A stretch of DNA of 64,000 bases. Source: Ga0077560 sp046330395. GTDB lineage: Bacteria; Actinomycetota; Thermoleophilia; Miltoncostaeales; Miltoncostaeaceae. Below are positions 1-7,857 of this stretch, one piece after another. Both the position numbers and the translations under genes were made by a program. Within the stretch, counting starts at the first letter, position 1, and each line of letters starts with the position of its first letter. The DNA is taken from the NCBI GenBank assembly GCA_046330395.1, contig JAXLSS010000012.1:1-64000 (forward strand), in the 5' to 3' direction. The notes below the pieces were generated by a model. That model saw only the letters and a program-made list of their open reading frames with translations, was not told the origin of the DNA and did no database searches.

Positions 1-434
1 AGCAACTCCACCGTGATGGGGTCACCGCGATGCACGCTGTTGACAGCGAACACCATCGCGTCGATGTTGTTCAGGACCTCGTTGGCGGTCACATCGCCGA
101 CCCCAGTGGTGCTCTCCCGCAGCGCCTCCGCGCGAAGCAACCGCCGAGCTCCGACGACCAGCCCCTCAATGCGGGACGACGCCACCGCTTCGGCTCGCAA
201 GAGGATGCGCGCCATGGCCTCCGTGTTGACCAAAGCATTCGCATCCACGTTCAGGCGAGCGATCGCGGCCTCGGCGTCCGAAACATCCGCCGCGACCTCA
301 GCGCTCAGCGAGAACCCGCGCTCCCCCAACCGGTCCGGTACATACACCTCGTAGTCGCACGGCTTCGTCTCCCGACGAGGAAGCCCTGAGCCGCCGAGGC
401 CGCCCTGCCAGCGACGCCTCAAAACCTCAGACAT
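1..434 (-). CDS. Fic family protein, N-terminal part (runs off the left edge)
   Basis: The minus strand reads from ATG at 434 to the window edge without a stop, giving about 144 residues. The start MSEVLRRRW, the central SSRIEGL and the following Asn-rich helix are typical of the N-terminal domain of Fic proteins, which AMPylate or otherwise modify Ser, Thr or Tyr of target proteins. SSRIEG matches the inhibitory-helix motif (S/T)xxxE(G/N), whose Glu blocks ATP in the active site. Its place upstream of the catalytic core marks a class II Fic. The catalytic HPFxxGNGR loop lies outside the window. Codon use (many GTT, GAT, AAT, TTG, GCT) is less GC-biased than in the neighbours, which suggests later acquisition. 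The family is clear; the target is unknown. Confidence 0.82.
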   Translation of the reverse strand, partial: MSEVLRRRWQGGLGGSGLPRRETKPCDYEVYVPDRLGERGFSLSAEVAADVSDAEAAIARLNVDANALVNTEAMARILLRAEAVASSRIEGLVVGARRLLRAEALRESTTGVGDVTANEVLNNIDAMVFAVNSVHRGDPITVEL

Positions 435-500
435 GAGCAGCCACTATTTGAGATTAGCGGATAACCTCACATAAGACGAGCCATATCTGAGGATTTGCCA
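435..500. promoter_or_regulatory. AT-rich region upstream of the Fic gene
   Basis: This is one of the few AT-rich stretches in the window. It carries several CCTCA/TGAGG words in both orientations (near 425, 467 and 490), which could form operator half-sites for the divergent Fic gene. No clear -35/-10 pair could be fixed. Confidence 0.35.
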
Positions 501-598
501 CCAGCCAGAGCCCGCCCTCCTCGCCTTCATTCAGGACTCCGCGTGCCGCAATCCGCCCGCACGCGTCCCCGCCCGCACGCGTCCCCGCCCGCCGCGTT

Positions 599-604
599 TA
601 CGAT
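599..604 (+). promoter_or_regulatory. -10 box TACGAT of a leaderless start
   Basis: TACGAT ends seven bases before ATG 612 and no Shine-Dalgarno sequence is present. The same TANNNT-to-ATG spacing recurs at many genes here. It argues for 612 rather than the longer open frame beginning at 495. Confidence 0.5.
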
Positions 605-611
605 TCCGCCC

Positions 612-1904
612 ATGACTTCCTCGAGACCGTCCCTGCGCGCCGGCGGCGCGCTGCGCGCCGTGATCGCGGTGCTGGCCGTCGCGGCCCCCGCCGCCTCCGC
701 GGGCGCCTGGACGCGTCCGGTGGCGCTGATGACCGAGGCCCGCGCCCAGTACCAGCTGGGCGAGGCACCCCTCGTGACATACCGGATCGATGGAACCGCG
801 TTCGTCGTGTGGAAGTCCCCCGTCGGGCCCGCGCCGTGGACCGAGTTGCGTGTGACCACCCACCACGGCGGTGGCGGCTGGACCGCACCGTTGCGCATCG
901 GGCACACCAAGCGCATCGGCTTCATCCCTTCGCTCACCGTGGATGCCCTCGACGTGGCCGTCGCGTGGCCGGAACGGCATCGATCGCGGGAGGCCGAGCG
1001 GCTCGTCGTGTGGACGTCTCGACTGGGAAGCCCGGCGACCACCGACGGCCCCCCGACGCAGGCCGGCGTCTCAGCACCGACCGTGGCCCTGACCGGCTCG
1101 GGTGAGGTGCTGGCCACCTGGCTGGAGAAGGAGACGGCCTGGTGGGGCGTGCGGGGCGCCGACGGCACGTGGTCACGGACCCGCCTGGACCCGGCCTCCC
1201 GCATGCTTGATCTCACCTTGGCCGCCGCATCCGACGGCACCGCCCTCGCCACGTACCGGCCGGCCCCCGACTACCTCACGTCCACCGCCACCCGGGCTCC
1301 GGGCGGCGCCTTCACCCCCGCCGGCACGATCCCGGTTCCGGGGAACGGTTTCGCCCCCGAAATCCGCCGCGGAGGGGCCCCCGCCGTGGTGGTGTGGGGG
1401 TACCCGAACCTCGGCGCGTGGACCCTGTCCGGTGGGGCGTGGGCCGGCCCCAACGCAATCGCCGGCGGGGCGTTCAGCAGCGTCCGCGTCGGCCAGTTGC
1501 CGGATGGGCGCCTCATCGCGGTGTGGCGCGACTCCAACCGCACCAGCACATCGCGCATCATGGTGGCGCAGGAGACCGCGCCGGGTGGCCCGTGGACCAC
1601 TCCCGCTGGGCTCACGCCGGAGCGCGCCGGACTCGGGGAACCCGGGCTGGCGGTGGGGACCGACGGCCGCGTGCTGGTGGTGTTCACCCGCTCAGGTGCC
1701 ATCGTGGCCCGCGTCCGGCCCGCCGGGGCGTCGGTGTGGTCGAACTCCGCCGCGGTGTCACCGGCCGGGCGGAGCTGCCGAGCGCCGGCGGTGTCCGTCG
1801 CGCCAACCGGGCGGGCCCTGGCCGCCTTCGTGTGCCGCGGACCGGCGAAGCGCTTCACGCTGATGGCCGCGGAGTTGCCCGCCTCGGGTGGCGCGGGGAG
1901 CTGA
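612..1904 (+). CDS. Secreted beta-propeller-like protein of unknown function
   Basis: The protein has 430 residues. The N-terminus has Arg residues, then a hydrophobic stretch (AVIAVLAVAAPAASA) that looks like a Sec signal peptide cleaved near residue 28. The rest consists of recurring strands of the type P-x-V-A-x5-G-x2-L-x2-W (for example LPDGRLIAVW and VGTDGRVLVVF), each about 45-60 residues apart, as in BNR/Asp-box or sialidase-like propellers. No catalytic signature was recognised. The start at 612 is preferred because the signal peptide begins there and a TACGAT box lies seven bases upstream. The next gene also encodes a secreted protein but has its own ribosome-binding site. Extracellular location is likely; function is unknown. 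Confidence 0.72.
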   Translation: MTSSRPSLRAGGALRAVIAVLAVAAPAASAGAWTRPVALMTEARAQYQLGEAPLVTYRIDGTAFVVWKSPVGPAPWTELRVTTHHGGGGWTAPLRIGHTKRIGFIPSLTVDALDVAVAWPERHRSREAERLVVWTSRLGSPATTDGPPTQAGVSAPTVALTGSGEVLATWLEKETAWWGVRGADGTWSRTRLDPASRMLDLTLAAASDGTALATYRPAPDYLTSTATRAPGGAFTPAGTIPVPGNGFAPEIRRGGAPAVVVWGYPNLGAWTLSGGAWAGPNAIAGGAFSSVRVGQLPDGRLIAVWRDSNRTSTSRIMVAQETAPGGPWTTPAGLTPERAGLGEPGLAVGTDGRVLVVFTRSGAIVARVRPAGASVWSNSAAVSPAGRSCRAPAVSVAPTGRALAAFVCRGPAKRFTLMAAELPASGGAGS

Positions 1905-2096
1905 CCGCTCGGCGTCGAGGGCAACTCGCGTGGCGCGCGGCGCTGCCGACGGGCGAGCCGGAGCACGGCCCGGGCGTACCGCGGGCGGAGCGGTCCGCGC
2001 GGGTCCTCCCCGTCCGGCCAGTTGACCGCCCCGGCCCACCCGGGGCGTAGTGCCCATCTCCCCCGCATCCACGTGAACGCCGAACGAGGGGTCCTG

Positions 2097-2675
2097 ATGC
2101 CCGTACGCAGTGGATGTCCCGGCGCGCGCCGCCGCCGCTTGCTGCCCGCCGCGGGAGCGGCCGCAGTCACCGCCACCGCCCTGCTGATGGCCTGGCCGGC
2201 CGCGGCGGTGCCACCCACCACCACCACCAGCACCGTGAACACCACGCGGCGGTCGACGAGCGTGAGCAACGCCTGCGGCACCGATGTGTACCTCCACCTG
2301 CAGGGCACGCTGACGGTGCGCCTGTTCCGCGACCAGGCGGGGTTGGTGGTGCACGAGGACGACATCTCCAGCGACCTCACCGGCACTTGGTCGGCGCCCG
2401 CGCTGGGTACCTCGTTCAGCTACCGCATCTCGGGACCGAACCAATGGGACTACCCCGGGGGCGCCACCATCGGGTCGCCGGCCGTCTTCAAGTCGACCGG
2501 CCGGGGAGACAAGGTGCCGGGGGCCAGCGCGGACGCCGGCCAGGCCCTTGAGACGGGCACGGTGGACGCCTTCACCCCCGAGGGCATCCCCCTGGTGAGC
2601 CTGGAGGAGATCGTCAAGTTCACCGGGTCGCCCAACGGCGCCACCCCGGCGATCGTCTGCGCCCCGCTGCGGTAG
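2097..2675 (+). CDS. Small secreted protein of unknown function
   Basis: The protein has 192 residues. ATG 2097 follows GAGGG at 2086-2090 with six bases between, so this start is preferred over the upstream in-frame ATG at 2022. The N-terminus is Arg-rich (ARRRRLLPAAG) followed by a hydrophobic core ending AWPAAAV, a signal peptide or anchor. A short Thr-rich linker follows, then a domain of roughly 150 residues rich in Gly, Ser and beta-forming residues, with two Cys (NACGTDV and IVCAPL) that could pair. I recognise no family. It may be expressed with the secreted propeller protein upstream, but the 192-base gap makes that uncertain. Confidence 0.65.
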   Translation: MPVRSGCPGARRRRLLPAAGAAAVTATALLMAWPAAAVPPTTTTSTVNTTRRSTSVSNACGTDVYLHLQGTLTVRLFRDQAGLVVHEDDISSDLTGTWSAPALGTSFSYRISGPNQWDYPGGATIGSPAVFKSTGRGDKVPGASADAGQALETGTVDAFTPEGIPLVSLEEIVKFTGSPNGATPAIVCAPLR

Positions 2676-2742
2676 CCCGCATCCGCGGTCCGGGCCGCAC
2701 GACACGCACCCACCAGCGCGGCGCAGGCCGCGCGGGTGGGCA

Positions 2743-2748
2743 TACGCT
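2743..2748 (+). promoter_or_regulatory. -10 box TACGCT of a leaderless start
   Basis: TACGCT ends seven bases before ATG 2756, with no Shine-Dalgarno sequence between. It fits the leaderless pattern seen at other genes in the window. Confidence 0.45.
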
Positions 2749-2755
2749 GTGGCGC

Positions 2756-3025
2756 ATGGAGCCGACCCGCATCCCGCTGTGGGCGCGCGCCATCGCGGAC
2801 GGGGCGTTTCGCGAGGCGCTGATCGCCGATCCCCTCCGGGCACTCGCCGAGGCGCCCGGGGTGGCCGCCACACCCGACCAGATCCGGGAGCTCGAGGGCA
2901 TGGCGGCGCCCGAGCGCGAGACGCTGGTGCGGGAGGTGCTGCGCGAAGCCATGGCCCGCCGGGCGCGCCAGCAGTGGGGCGACCGATGCTGGTCGCCCGA
3001 CATGGACCTGGACACCGAACCCTGA
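2756..3025 (+). CDS. Small helical protein resembling a RiPP leader (NHLP/Nif11-like clan)
   Basis: The protein has 89 residues with no signal peptide. Residues 17-50 follow the pattern FREALIADPLRALAEA, then VAATPDQIRELEGM. This resembles the helical leader seen in nitrile-hydratase-like and Franean1_4349-type precursor peptides: a DP pair followed by an AL helix, then a T-x-x-Q/E-x2-x-L helix. The tail is basic and then ends with a single Cys (RQQWGDRCWSP) and acidic residues. Its stop overlaps the start of the FAD monooxygenase gene (TGATG), so the two are translationally coupled. No YcaO, lanthionine or radical-SAM enzyme is visible nearby. It could equally be a small helical accessory protein of the oxygenase. 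The gene is likely real; the RiPP reading is inference. Confidence 0.6.
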   Translation: MEPTRIPLWARAIADGAFREALIADPLRALAEAPGVAATPDQIRELEGMAAPERETLVREVLREAMARRARQQWGDRCWSPDMDLDTEP

Positions 3026-4034
3026 TGCGCGTGGTGGTGGTGGGCGGTGGCATGGCGGGGCTGGTGCTGGCCCGGGGGCTGGTGCAGCGCGGCATCACCC
3101 CGACCGTGGTGGAGCGGGCCCCGGCCGGCACCGTGGTGGAGGGCCCCATCATGCTGCCCTTCCAGGCCTACGACGCCCTGGAGGAACTGGGCCTGCTGGA
3201 GGGGATCCGGGCCGAGGGCCGCGAGGTGCCGCCGTTCCGCAACGGTGTCCCCGTGGCCGTCGGCGTGGGACGGGAATGGCTGCTGCGGCGCCTACGCGAG
3301 GGTCTGGAGGTGCTGTGGGAGCACGAGCTGGTGGACCTGCTGCGCGAGGGTGACCGCGTGACGGGCGCCCGCGTGCGGGGATCAGCCGGGCAGCGCGACA
3401 TCCCCGCGGACATCGTGGTGGGGGCCGACGGCACGCACTCGCGCGTGCGGGAGCTGGCCGGGATCGAGGCCGAGCTCACCGTGTCGGACACCGCGTTCGT
3501 GAGCTTCCGCAGCCCCGCACGGGCGCGGGAGCCGTTCCTGATCAACTTCACGCGGGACGGCCGGCAGCTGACGCTTCTGGACTGGCCGGGTGGCAGCGCC
3601 GGCGGCTGGCAGATCCAGCGGCCCGAGGGCGGTGCCGAGGCCGCCCTGGCGCCGGGGTGGAGGCCTTCAAGGCCGCCTACCTGCGGCTGCTGCCGGGCGC
3701 CGCCGCCGCGATCGCCCCGGTGACCGACATCTTCTACCGGGAGGTCACCGAGGTGCGCTGCGAGACCTGGTGGCAACCCGGGGTGACGCTGGTCGGGGAG
3801 GCGCTGCACGCCATGAACCCGGAGGCCGGCATCGGCAGCGGGCTGGGCATGGGCGACGCGCACGCCCTGGCCATCGCCATCGGGCGCAACCGCGACGACC
3901 CCGACGAGACGCTGGCCGAGTACGAGCGCTGGCGCCGGCCGGCGGTGGCGCCGTACCTGGCGGTGGGCTCCCAGGGCGTCCGCGTGGTGAGCGGCGACGA
4001 GCCCCGCGACGAGGAGCGCTGGCCCCCGGCCTGA
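3025..4034 (+). CDS. FAD-dependent monooxygenase, PHBH-like (frameshifted)
   Basis: The N-terminus MRVVVVGGGMAGLVLARG is a Rossmann GxGxxG FAD site. DIVVGADGTHSR is the conserved DG motif, and a later VGEALHAMNPEAGIGSG is the GD motif that contacts the FAD ribityl chain. The first two lie in the frame starting at 3025. The last lies in another frame that closes at 4034. The switch falls at a run of four G at 3654-3657: one extra G would join the halves as GVEAFKAAYL. The joined protein is about 336 residues, slightly short for para-hydroxybenzoate-hydroxylase-like enzymes. It is translationally coupled to the small helical protein upstream. Either a sequencing indel or a genuine mutation explains the break. 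The substrate is unknown. Confidence 0.75.
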
Positions 4035-4121
4035 TCGGCGTCACAGCCGGAACACGGGCCGGCGGCACGTATCTCGCGGCCGCCCGGCGGCCTCCACTCC
4101 GCACAGGACATGGAGGCCATC

Positions 4122-4709
4122 GTGAGCAGCACCACCGCACCCGCGCGCCCTCGGAGGACGCCGGCTCGGATCGTCACCCTCAGCACCCGCCAGGACCTGG
4201 TGATGGCGCTGCGCCGGCAGGCCGGCTTGCGGGACCGCACGGTGGTGCTGGATCTGCCCTGGATCGATCCCGCCGAACGCCGCTCGCGGGCCGAGCGGAT
4301 GACGCGGCTCCTGGGCCGCGGCGGACGCGCCACGGCCGCCGCCGCCATGTGCACGGGTGGCATCGCCACCGCCGGGGGGCTGGCCGCTGCCACCAGCGGA
4401 CCCGCAACGCGGCTGCTGGCCCTGGCACCCCTGGTGCTGGTGGGGGCCATCCTGGGTGCGGCGGCGGGCCGGGCGATCGGCCTGGCGAGGTCACGCCGCG
4501 GGTTCCGGCGGGAACTGGACGGTCTGCTCCGCGTGACGCCCATCGCCGAGGGGGGCGCGAGCGACCATCACGGTGCTACCCCTGCAGCACCGGGGCGTCC
4601 CACACCGGGTACCAGCGCTCCAGCTCGGGTTCCATCGGCAGCTCGTGCTCCAGCGAGGCCTGCAACCGCAGCTCCGCGGCGCTGTCCCGCCGCTCGCCCC
4701 GTGGGATGA
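4122..4709 (+). CDS. Small membrane protein of unknown function
   Basis: GTG 4122 follows GGAGG at 4112-4116 with five bases between, a better start than ATG 4110 inside that site. The first 60 residues are basic and soluble. Two hydrophobic segments follow (ATAAAAMCTGGIATAGG and LLALAPLVLVGAILGAAAG) with a short loop, then a basic tail. The open frame continues to 4709, overlapping the convergent pspAB by 134 bases. The last 45 residues (Pro/Ala-rich) are therefore antisense to a conserved gene and may not be functional. No family was recognised. The membrane hairpin part is believable; the C-terminus is doubtful. Confidence 0.5.
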   Translation: MSSTTAPARPRRTPARIVTLSTRQDLVMALRRQAGLRDRTVVLDLPWIDPAERRSRAERMTRLLGRGGRATAAAAMCTGGIATAGGLAAATSGPATRLLALAPLVLVGAILGAAAGRAIGLARSRRGFRRELDGLLRVTPIAEGGASDHHGATPAAPGRPTPGTSAPARVPSAARAPARPATAAPRRCPAARPVG

Positions 4710-5148
4710 ACGGGTAGAACCGCCCGCGCTTGTAGGAGTACACCAGCAGCACGGGGCCGTCGGCGGCCTGGAACCCGAAGACCGAGCAGAGCAGCTGGGT
4801 GCCGAAGCCGGCGTCCTGGATGGTGCGGTTGACCGTGTGGGTGGCCACCACCAGGGCGGGCACGTCGTCACACGACAGCACCAGCCACGTGAACCCCAGC
4901 TCGTCGTCCACGCGCCGCGAGGTGATGGGTTGCTCGGCGTCGTCCATGGCCAGCAGCTGGTCCAGGTCGGCCAGGACGGCGTCGAACTGGGCCATCTGGA
5001 CGGGCTTGAAGCACACCCCCGCCCGCCCCGAGGGGCGCAACCCCAGGTTGACGGTCAGCGTGGGCGCGGCCGTGGAGATGGCGAACAGCGCGTCCAGGTC
5101 GGCCGGCGGGGGCGTGCGCTCGCCGCGCAGGATGTCGAACAGCCCCAT
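4576..5148 (-). CDS. pspAB: PspA-associated protein PspAB
   Basis: The protein has 190 residues. The start MGLFDILRG, the internal GRAGVCFKPV, the segment DAGFGTQLLCSVFGF, and the end YKRGRFYPFIP then WYPVWDAPVL match the PspAB family of actinobacteria and archaea. These are small soluble proteins encoded beside phage-shock PspA-like genes or HtpX proteases and thought to act in envelope stress. It starts three bases after the htpX stop, so the two form one minus-strand transcript with htpX first. No pspA homolog is present in the window. Its 3' end overlaps the convergent membrane-protein frame. Confidence 0.85.
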   Translation of the reverse strand: MGLFDILRGERTPPPADLDALFAISTAAPTLTVNLGLRPSGRAGVCFKPVQMAQFDAVLADLDQLLAMDDAEQPITSRRVDDELGFTWLVLSCDDVPALVVATHTVNRTIQDAGFGTQLLCSVFGFQAADGPVLLVYSYKRGRFYPFIPRGERRDSAAELRLQASLEHELPMEPELERWYPVWDAPVLQG

Positions 5149-5151
5149 CGG

Positions 5152-6054
5152 TCAGACGGGCATGCGGGCGTCGAGCTGGGCCTGCAGGGCCATCAGGCGC
5201 TCGATGCGGCGCTCGATGGGCGGGTGGGTGGCGAACAGGCTGGACAGCGAGAAGCCCTTGGCCACGGCCGGCATGATGAAGAACGCGTTCATGGCCTCCG
5301 CGCTGCGGAGGTCGCGCATGGGGATGCGGGCCATGCCGTCGGAGAGCTTGGTGAGCGCCGATGCCAGCTGGCTGGGCGCGCCCGTCAGGATCGCCGCACC
5401 GCGGTCGGCCGCGAACTCCCGGTAGCGCGACAGCGTCCGCAGCAGCACGAACGACACCGCGTAGGTGACGATGCTGACGCCCACCACCGCCAGGAACACC
5501 ACGGCCGTGTTGTCACGGCCACCGCCCACGCGGCCCCACGCGCTCATCCGGATGAGCAGGCCGGCCACGGTCGCCAGGAACGAGGCGACGGTCATCACCA
5601 CCACGTCACGGTTGACCACGTGGGTGAGCTCGTGCGCCAGCACGCCCTCCAGCTCCGCCGGCTCCAGCCGCCGCAACAGCCCCGAGGTGACGCACACCGT
5701 GGCGCTCTTGCGGCTGCGGCCCGTTGCGAACGCGTTGGGCATGTCGGTGTCGGCCAGCGCGATGCGTGGCTTCGGGATGTCGGCCAGCTGGCACAGGCGG
5801 TCGATGATGGCGTGCACCTGCGGCGCCTCGGCGGCGTCCACCTCGCGGGCGCCCATGCTCGCCAGGGCCATGCGGTCGCTGAACAGCAGCTGGAACACCA
5901 TGATCACCGCGGCGATCACCAGCACCACCGCGGCGCTGGCGCCCGCGGCGATGATCACCGACATGAACACCACGTACAGGGCCCCCAGGCCCAGCATCGT
6001 GAGGCCCATGCGGGCCTTCAGCCCACGGTCGTGGCCATACCACTGGGGTGCCAT
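5152..6054 (-). CDS. htpX: M48 family membrane zinc metalloprotease HtpX
   Basis: The protein has 300 residues, the usual HtpX length. ATG 6054 follows GGAGC at 6061-6065, and the first 60 residues hold two hydrophobic helices after a short basic start. HELTH at residues 141-145 is the HExxH zinc site. REFAADRGA further on provides the third ligand (Glu). Two more hydrophobic segments lie between them. HtpX degrades misfolded membrane proteins in the inner membrane. The longer open frame back to 6243 is rejected, since it would add residues without family similarity. It is first gene of the htpX-pspAB pair and suggests an envelope-stress function shared with the sigma/anti-sigma genes just upstream. 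Confidence 0.93.
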   Translation of the reverse strand: MAPQWYGHDRGLKARMGLTMLGLGALYVVFMSVIIAAGASAAVVLVIAAVIMVFQLLFSDRMALASMGAREVDAAEAPQVHAIIDRLCQLADIPKPRIALADTDMPNAFATGRSRKSATVCVTSGLLRRLEPAELEGVLAHELTHVVNRDVVVMTVASFLATVAGLLIRMSAWGRVGGGRDNTAVVFLAVVGVSIVTYAVSFVLLRTLSRYREFAADRGAAILTGAPSQLASALTKLSDGMARIPMRDLRSAEAMNAFFIMPAVAKGFSLSSLFATHPPIERRIERLMALQAQLDARMPV

Positions 6055-6145
6055 CCGGAAGCTCCGCGTCTCGGTTGCACACCGACGATACGCCCGGTGC
6101 GGGCACCCGGACCACGGGGGTGTCGCCGACCGCCCGGCGACGGGG

Positions 6146-6805
6146 TCACACCCGGTAGTCCAGCACCCGTCCCGCGTCGGTGGCCACCTCCAGGGTGGCG
6201 ATGTCGGCCAGCGGAACCGAGGTGACGGTGGTGACCGTGGCATCCCCCTCGTAGGAGGCCCGCCAGGCGCCCACCGGCTCCCGCCGGCCGTCGCGCGCCA
6301 CCACCGTGAGGTGGCACCGCGAACCGGGCACCACGCCGCGCAGGCCCATGCGCACCTCGGTGCCGGCGCTCGATGGCGTCAGGGTGGCCACCCCGCGCAC
6401 CCCCAGCGCCGTGTTGACAGCCGACACCGTGCGGACCCCCTCGGCGCCGCCGCCGCCCAGGGTGCGCACGCCGACGAACCCCGCCAAACCCGCGACGCAG
6501 GCACACGCGAGTGCCACCACGATCGTGCGCCTGCGTCGCCGCCGGCGTGCCGCCAGGGCCGCCAGCAGTCGTTCCGCGCCGTGCTGGCGCGGCGGAGCGG
6601 CCACATCCTCGATCTCCTCCACGCTGACCCGGCCGAGCAGACCCGGCAGGCCCGCCAGGTTGGCCAGCTCGTCACGGCAGGCGGCGCAGTGCGCCATGTG
6701 GGCCTCGAAGGCGGCGCGGTCCGCGGGCGGCAGCGCCCCCACCACGTACACCCCCAGGTCGGGGTGGTCGCCGCGGCAGCGGCCGGCGGTCAAGGACTCG
6801 TCCAT
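6146..6805 (-). CDS. Anti-sigma factor with zinc-binding domain (RskA-like)
   Basis: The protein has 219 residues. H36-x3-C40-x2-C43 (HMAHCAAC) is the zinc-binding anti-sigma motif. A transmembrane helix follows an Arg cluster near residues 93-112 (TIVVALACACVAGLAGF). The outer C-terminal domain of about 105 residues resembles the extracytoplasmic part of RskA-type regulators. The gene overlaps the ECF sigma gene by 16 bases, the normal coupled arrangement, so it should bind and silence that sigma factor until a signal triggers its proteolysis. The signal is unknown. The adjacent htpX-pspAB pair suggests envelope stress. Confidence 0.88.
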   Translation of the reverse strand: MDESLTAGRCRGDHPDLGVYVVGALPPADRAAFEAHMAHCAACRDELANLAGLPGLLGRVSVEEIEDVAAPPRQHGAERLLAALAARRRRRRRTIVVALACACVAGLAGFVGVRTLGGGGAEGVRTVSAVNTALGVRGVATLTPSSAGTEVRMGLRGVVPGSRCHLTVVARDGRREPVGAWRASYEGDATVTTVTSVPLADIATLEVATDAGRVLDYRV

Positions 6806-7320
6806 CCCCGCTCCTCCAGGATGAGGCGCAGCATCCGCAGCGCGTAGTGGGTGCGTGATTTGACGGTGCCGGGCGGGATCCCCAGCACCGATGCTGCCTC
6901 GGCCACCGACCGCCCGCGGTAGTGGGTCTCCACCAGCACCGAGCGATGCTCGGCGGGCAGCGCGGCCAGCGCCTCGGCGATCTCCCAGCTCTGCAGGGCC
7001 CGGTCCAGTTCGTCGGCGGCCGGCATGTCGGCAAGGCGCTCATCCGACACCGTGGGGTGCACGCCGGCGGTGCGCACGCGGTCGATCGCCAGGTTGCGGG
7101 CCACCGCCACCAGCCAGGGCCGCAGCGGCCGCCCGTCGGCCGCCAGCTGCTCGGCCCGCGACCAGGCGCGCACGAAGGTCTCCTGCACGATGTCGTCGGC
7201 GCCGCCCAGCGGGCCCACGATGCGCTCGACGTAGCGGCCCAGCGCCGCCGAGTGCTCGTCGTACAGCGCCCGCACGAAGCGCTCCTCGGCCTCGGCCCGG
7301 CCACCCCGGGCGCCGGTCAC
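6790..7320 (-). CDS. ECF RNA polymerase sigma factor
   Basis: The protein has 176 residues. Region 2 is visible as ALYDEHSAALGRYVER to ADDIVQETFVRAW. Region 4 is ALPAEHRSVLVETHYRG followed by a helix-turn-helix ending GIPPGTVKSRTHYALRML. GTG 7320 is the only sensible start, because the nearby upstream ATGs run into a stop. It is co-transcribed and overlapping with its zinc-type anti-sigma factor, resembling SigK/RskA-type pairs. ECF factors usually drive their own operon, but no confident ECF -35/-10 pair could be read in the 160 bases upstream. Confidence 0.92.
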   Translation of the reverse strand: MTGARGGRAEAEERFVRALYDEHSAALGRYVERIVGPLGGADDIVQETFVRAWSRAEQLAADGRPLRPWLVAVARNLAIDRVRTAGVHPTVSDERLADMPAADELDRALQSWEIAEALAALPAEHRSVLVETHYRGRSVAEAASVLGIPPGTVKSRTHYALRMLRLILEERGWTSP

Positions 7321-7479
7321 GCCATCCCCCGTGTCATCGTCATGGCGCGGTCCACACCCCGTGCACGTCGTGGGGCCCGGCGCGGTTCACCATGCGCCGC
7401 CCGGGGTCCGTCCGCCGGAGCCTGGCGTGGGCGGCGCCCCGGGTCAACGGGCCGCCGTCCGGTCAGGCGGGCCCGCTGA
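7321..7479. other. Intergenic region between sigma gene and membrane-protein gene
   Basis: These 159 bases carry the promoter for the sigma operon and the 3' end of the XRE/membrane-protein operon. GC-rich inverted words are present (CCCCG and CGGGG near 7358-7435), but no hairpin is clean enough to call a terminator. Confidence 0.3.
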
Positions 7480-7857
7480 TCACCCTCGCACCCGCAGGGT
7501 CACCACCGACGCCAGGTAGGCCACCCCGCCGATGGCGCCCAGCCAGGTGAACGGCATACCGCTGTGCCCGCGGGCCACCTCCACCACGAACGCCACGATG
7601 ATCACCACCACCAGCACCAGGCCGGTGGCCGCCGTGGCCTGCATGTCCATCCGCCGGAACCGCTCGTCGCTGCCATCCCCGCGCAGACCCCGCACCGTCT
7701 CGCTTCCCCCCGCCAGGAGGATCGCCACGCCCACCGCGGTGAGGATCACCAAGGACACCACGCCGTCGCGCGGGTGCCCACCGATCCACTGGGCCGCCAT
7801 GAACACCACTCCGATGGCCACCGTGAACACCGGGAGGAACCACTTACTCTTGAACAT
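7480..7857 (-). CDS. Small integral membrane protein of an XRE-regulated pair
   Basis: The protein has 125 residues with four hydrophobic segments: near residues 5-25 (WFLPVFTVAIGVVFMAA), 34-50, 74-95 (TGLVLVVVIIVAFVVEV) and 103-122. ATG 7857 lies inside the end of the XRE gene (14-base overlap), so translation is coupled. Small XRE repressor plus multi-pass membrane protein pairs of this type are widespread in Gram-positive bacteria; the function of the membrane partner is unknown. The pair is controlled by the palindromes at 8055-8114. I do not assign a transport substrate. Confidence 0.75.
   Translation of the reverse strand: MFKSKWFLPVFTVAIGVVFMAAQWIGGHPRDGVVSLVILTAVGVAILLAGGSETVRGLRGDGSDERFRRMDMQATAATGLVLVVVIIVAFVVEVARGHSGMPFTWLGAIGGVAYLASVVTLRVRG

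Noticed and set aside
495..611. An N-terminal extension of the secreted propeller-like protein
   Set aside because: It would put 39 Arg/Pro-rich residues before the signal peptide, and a -10 box lies inside it at 599.
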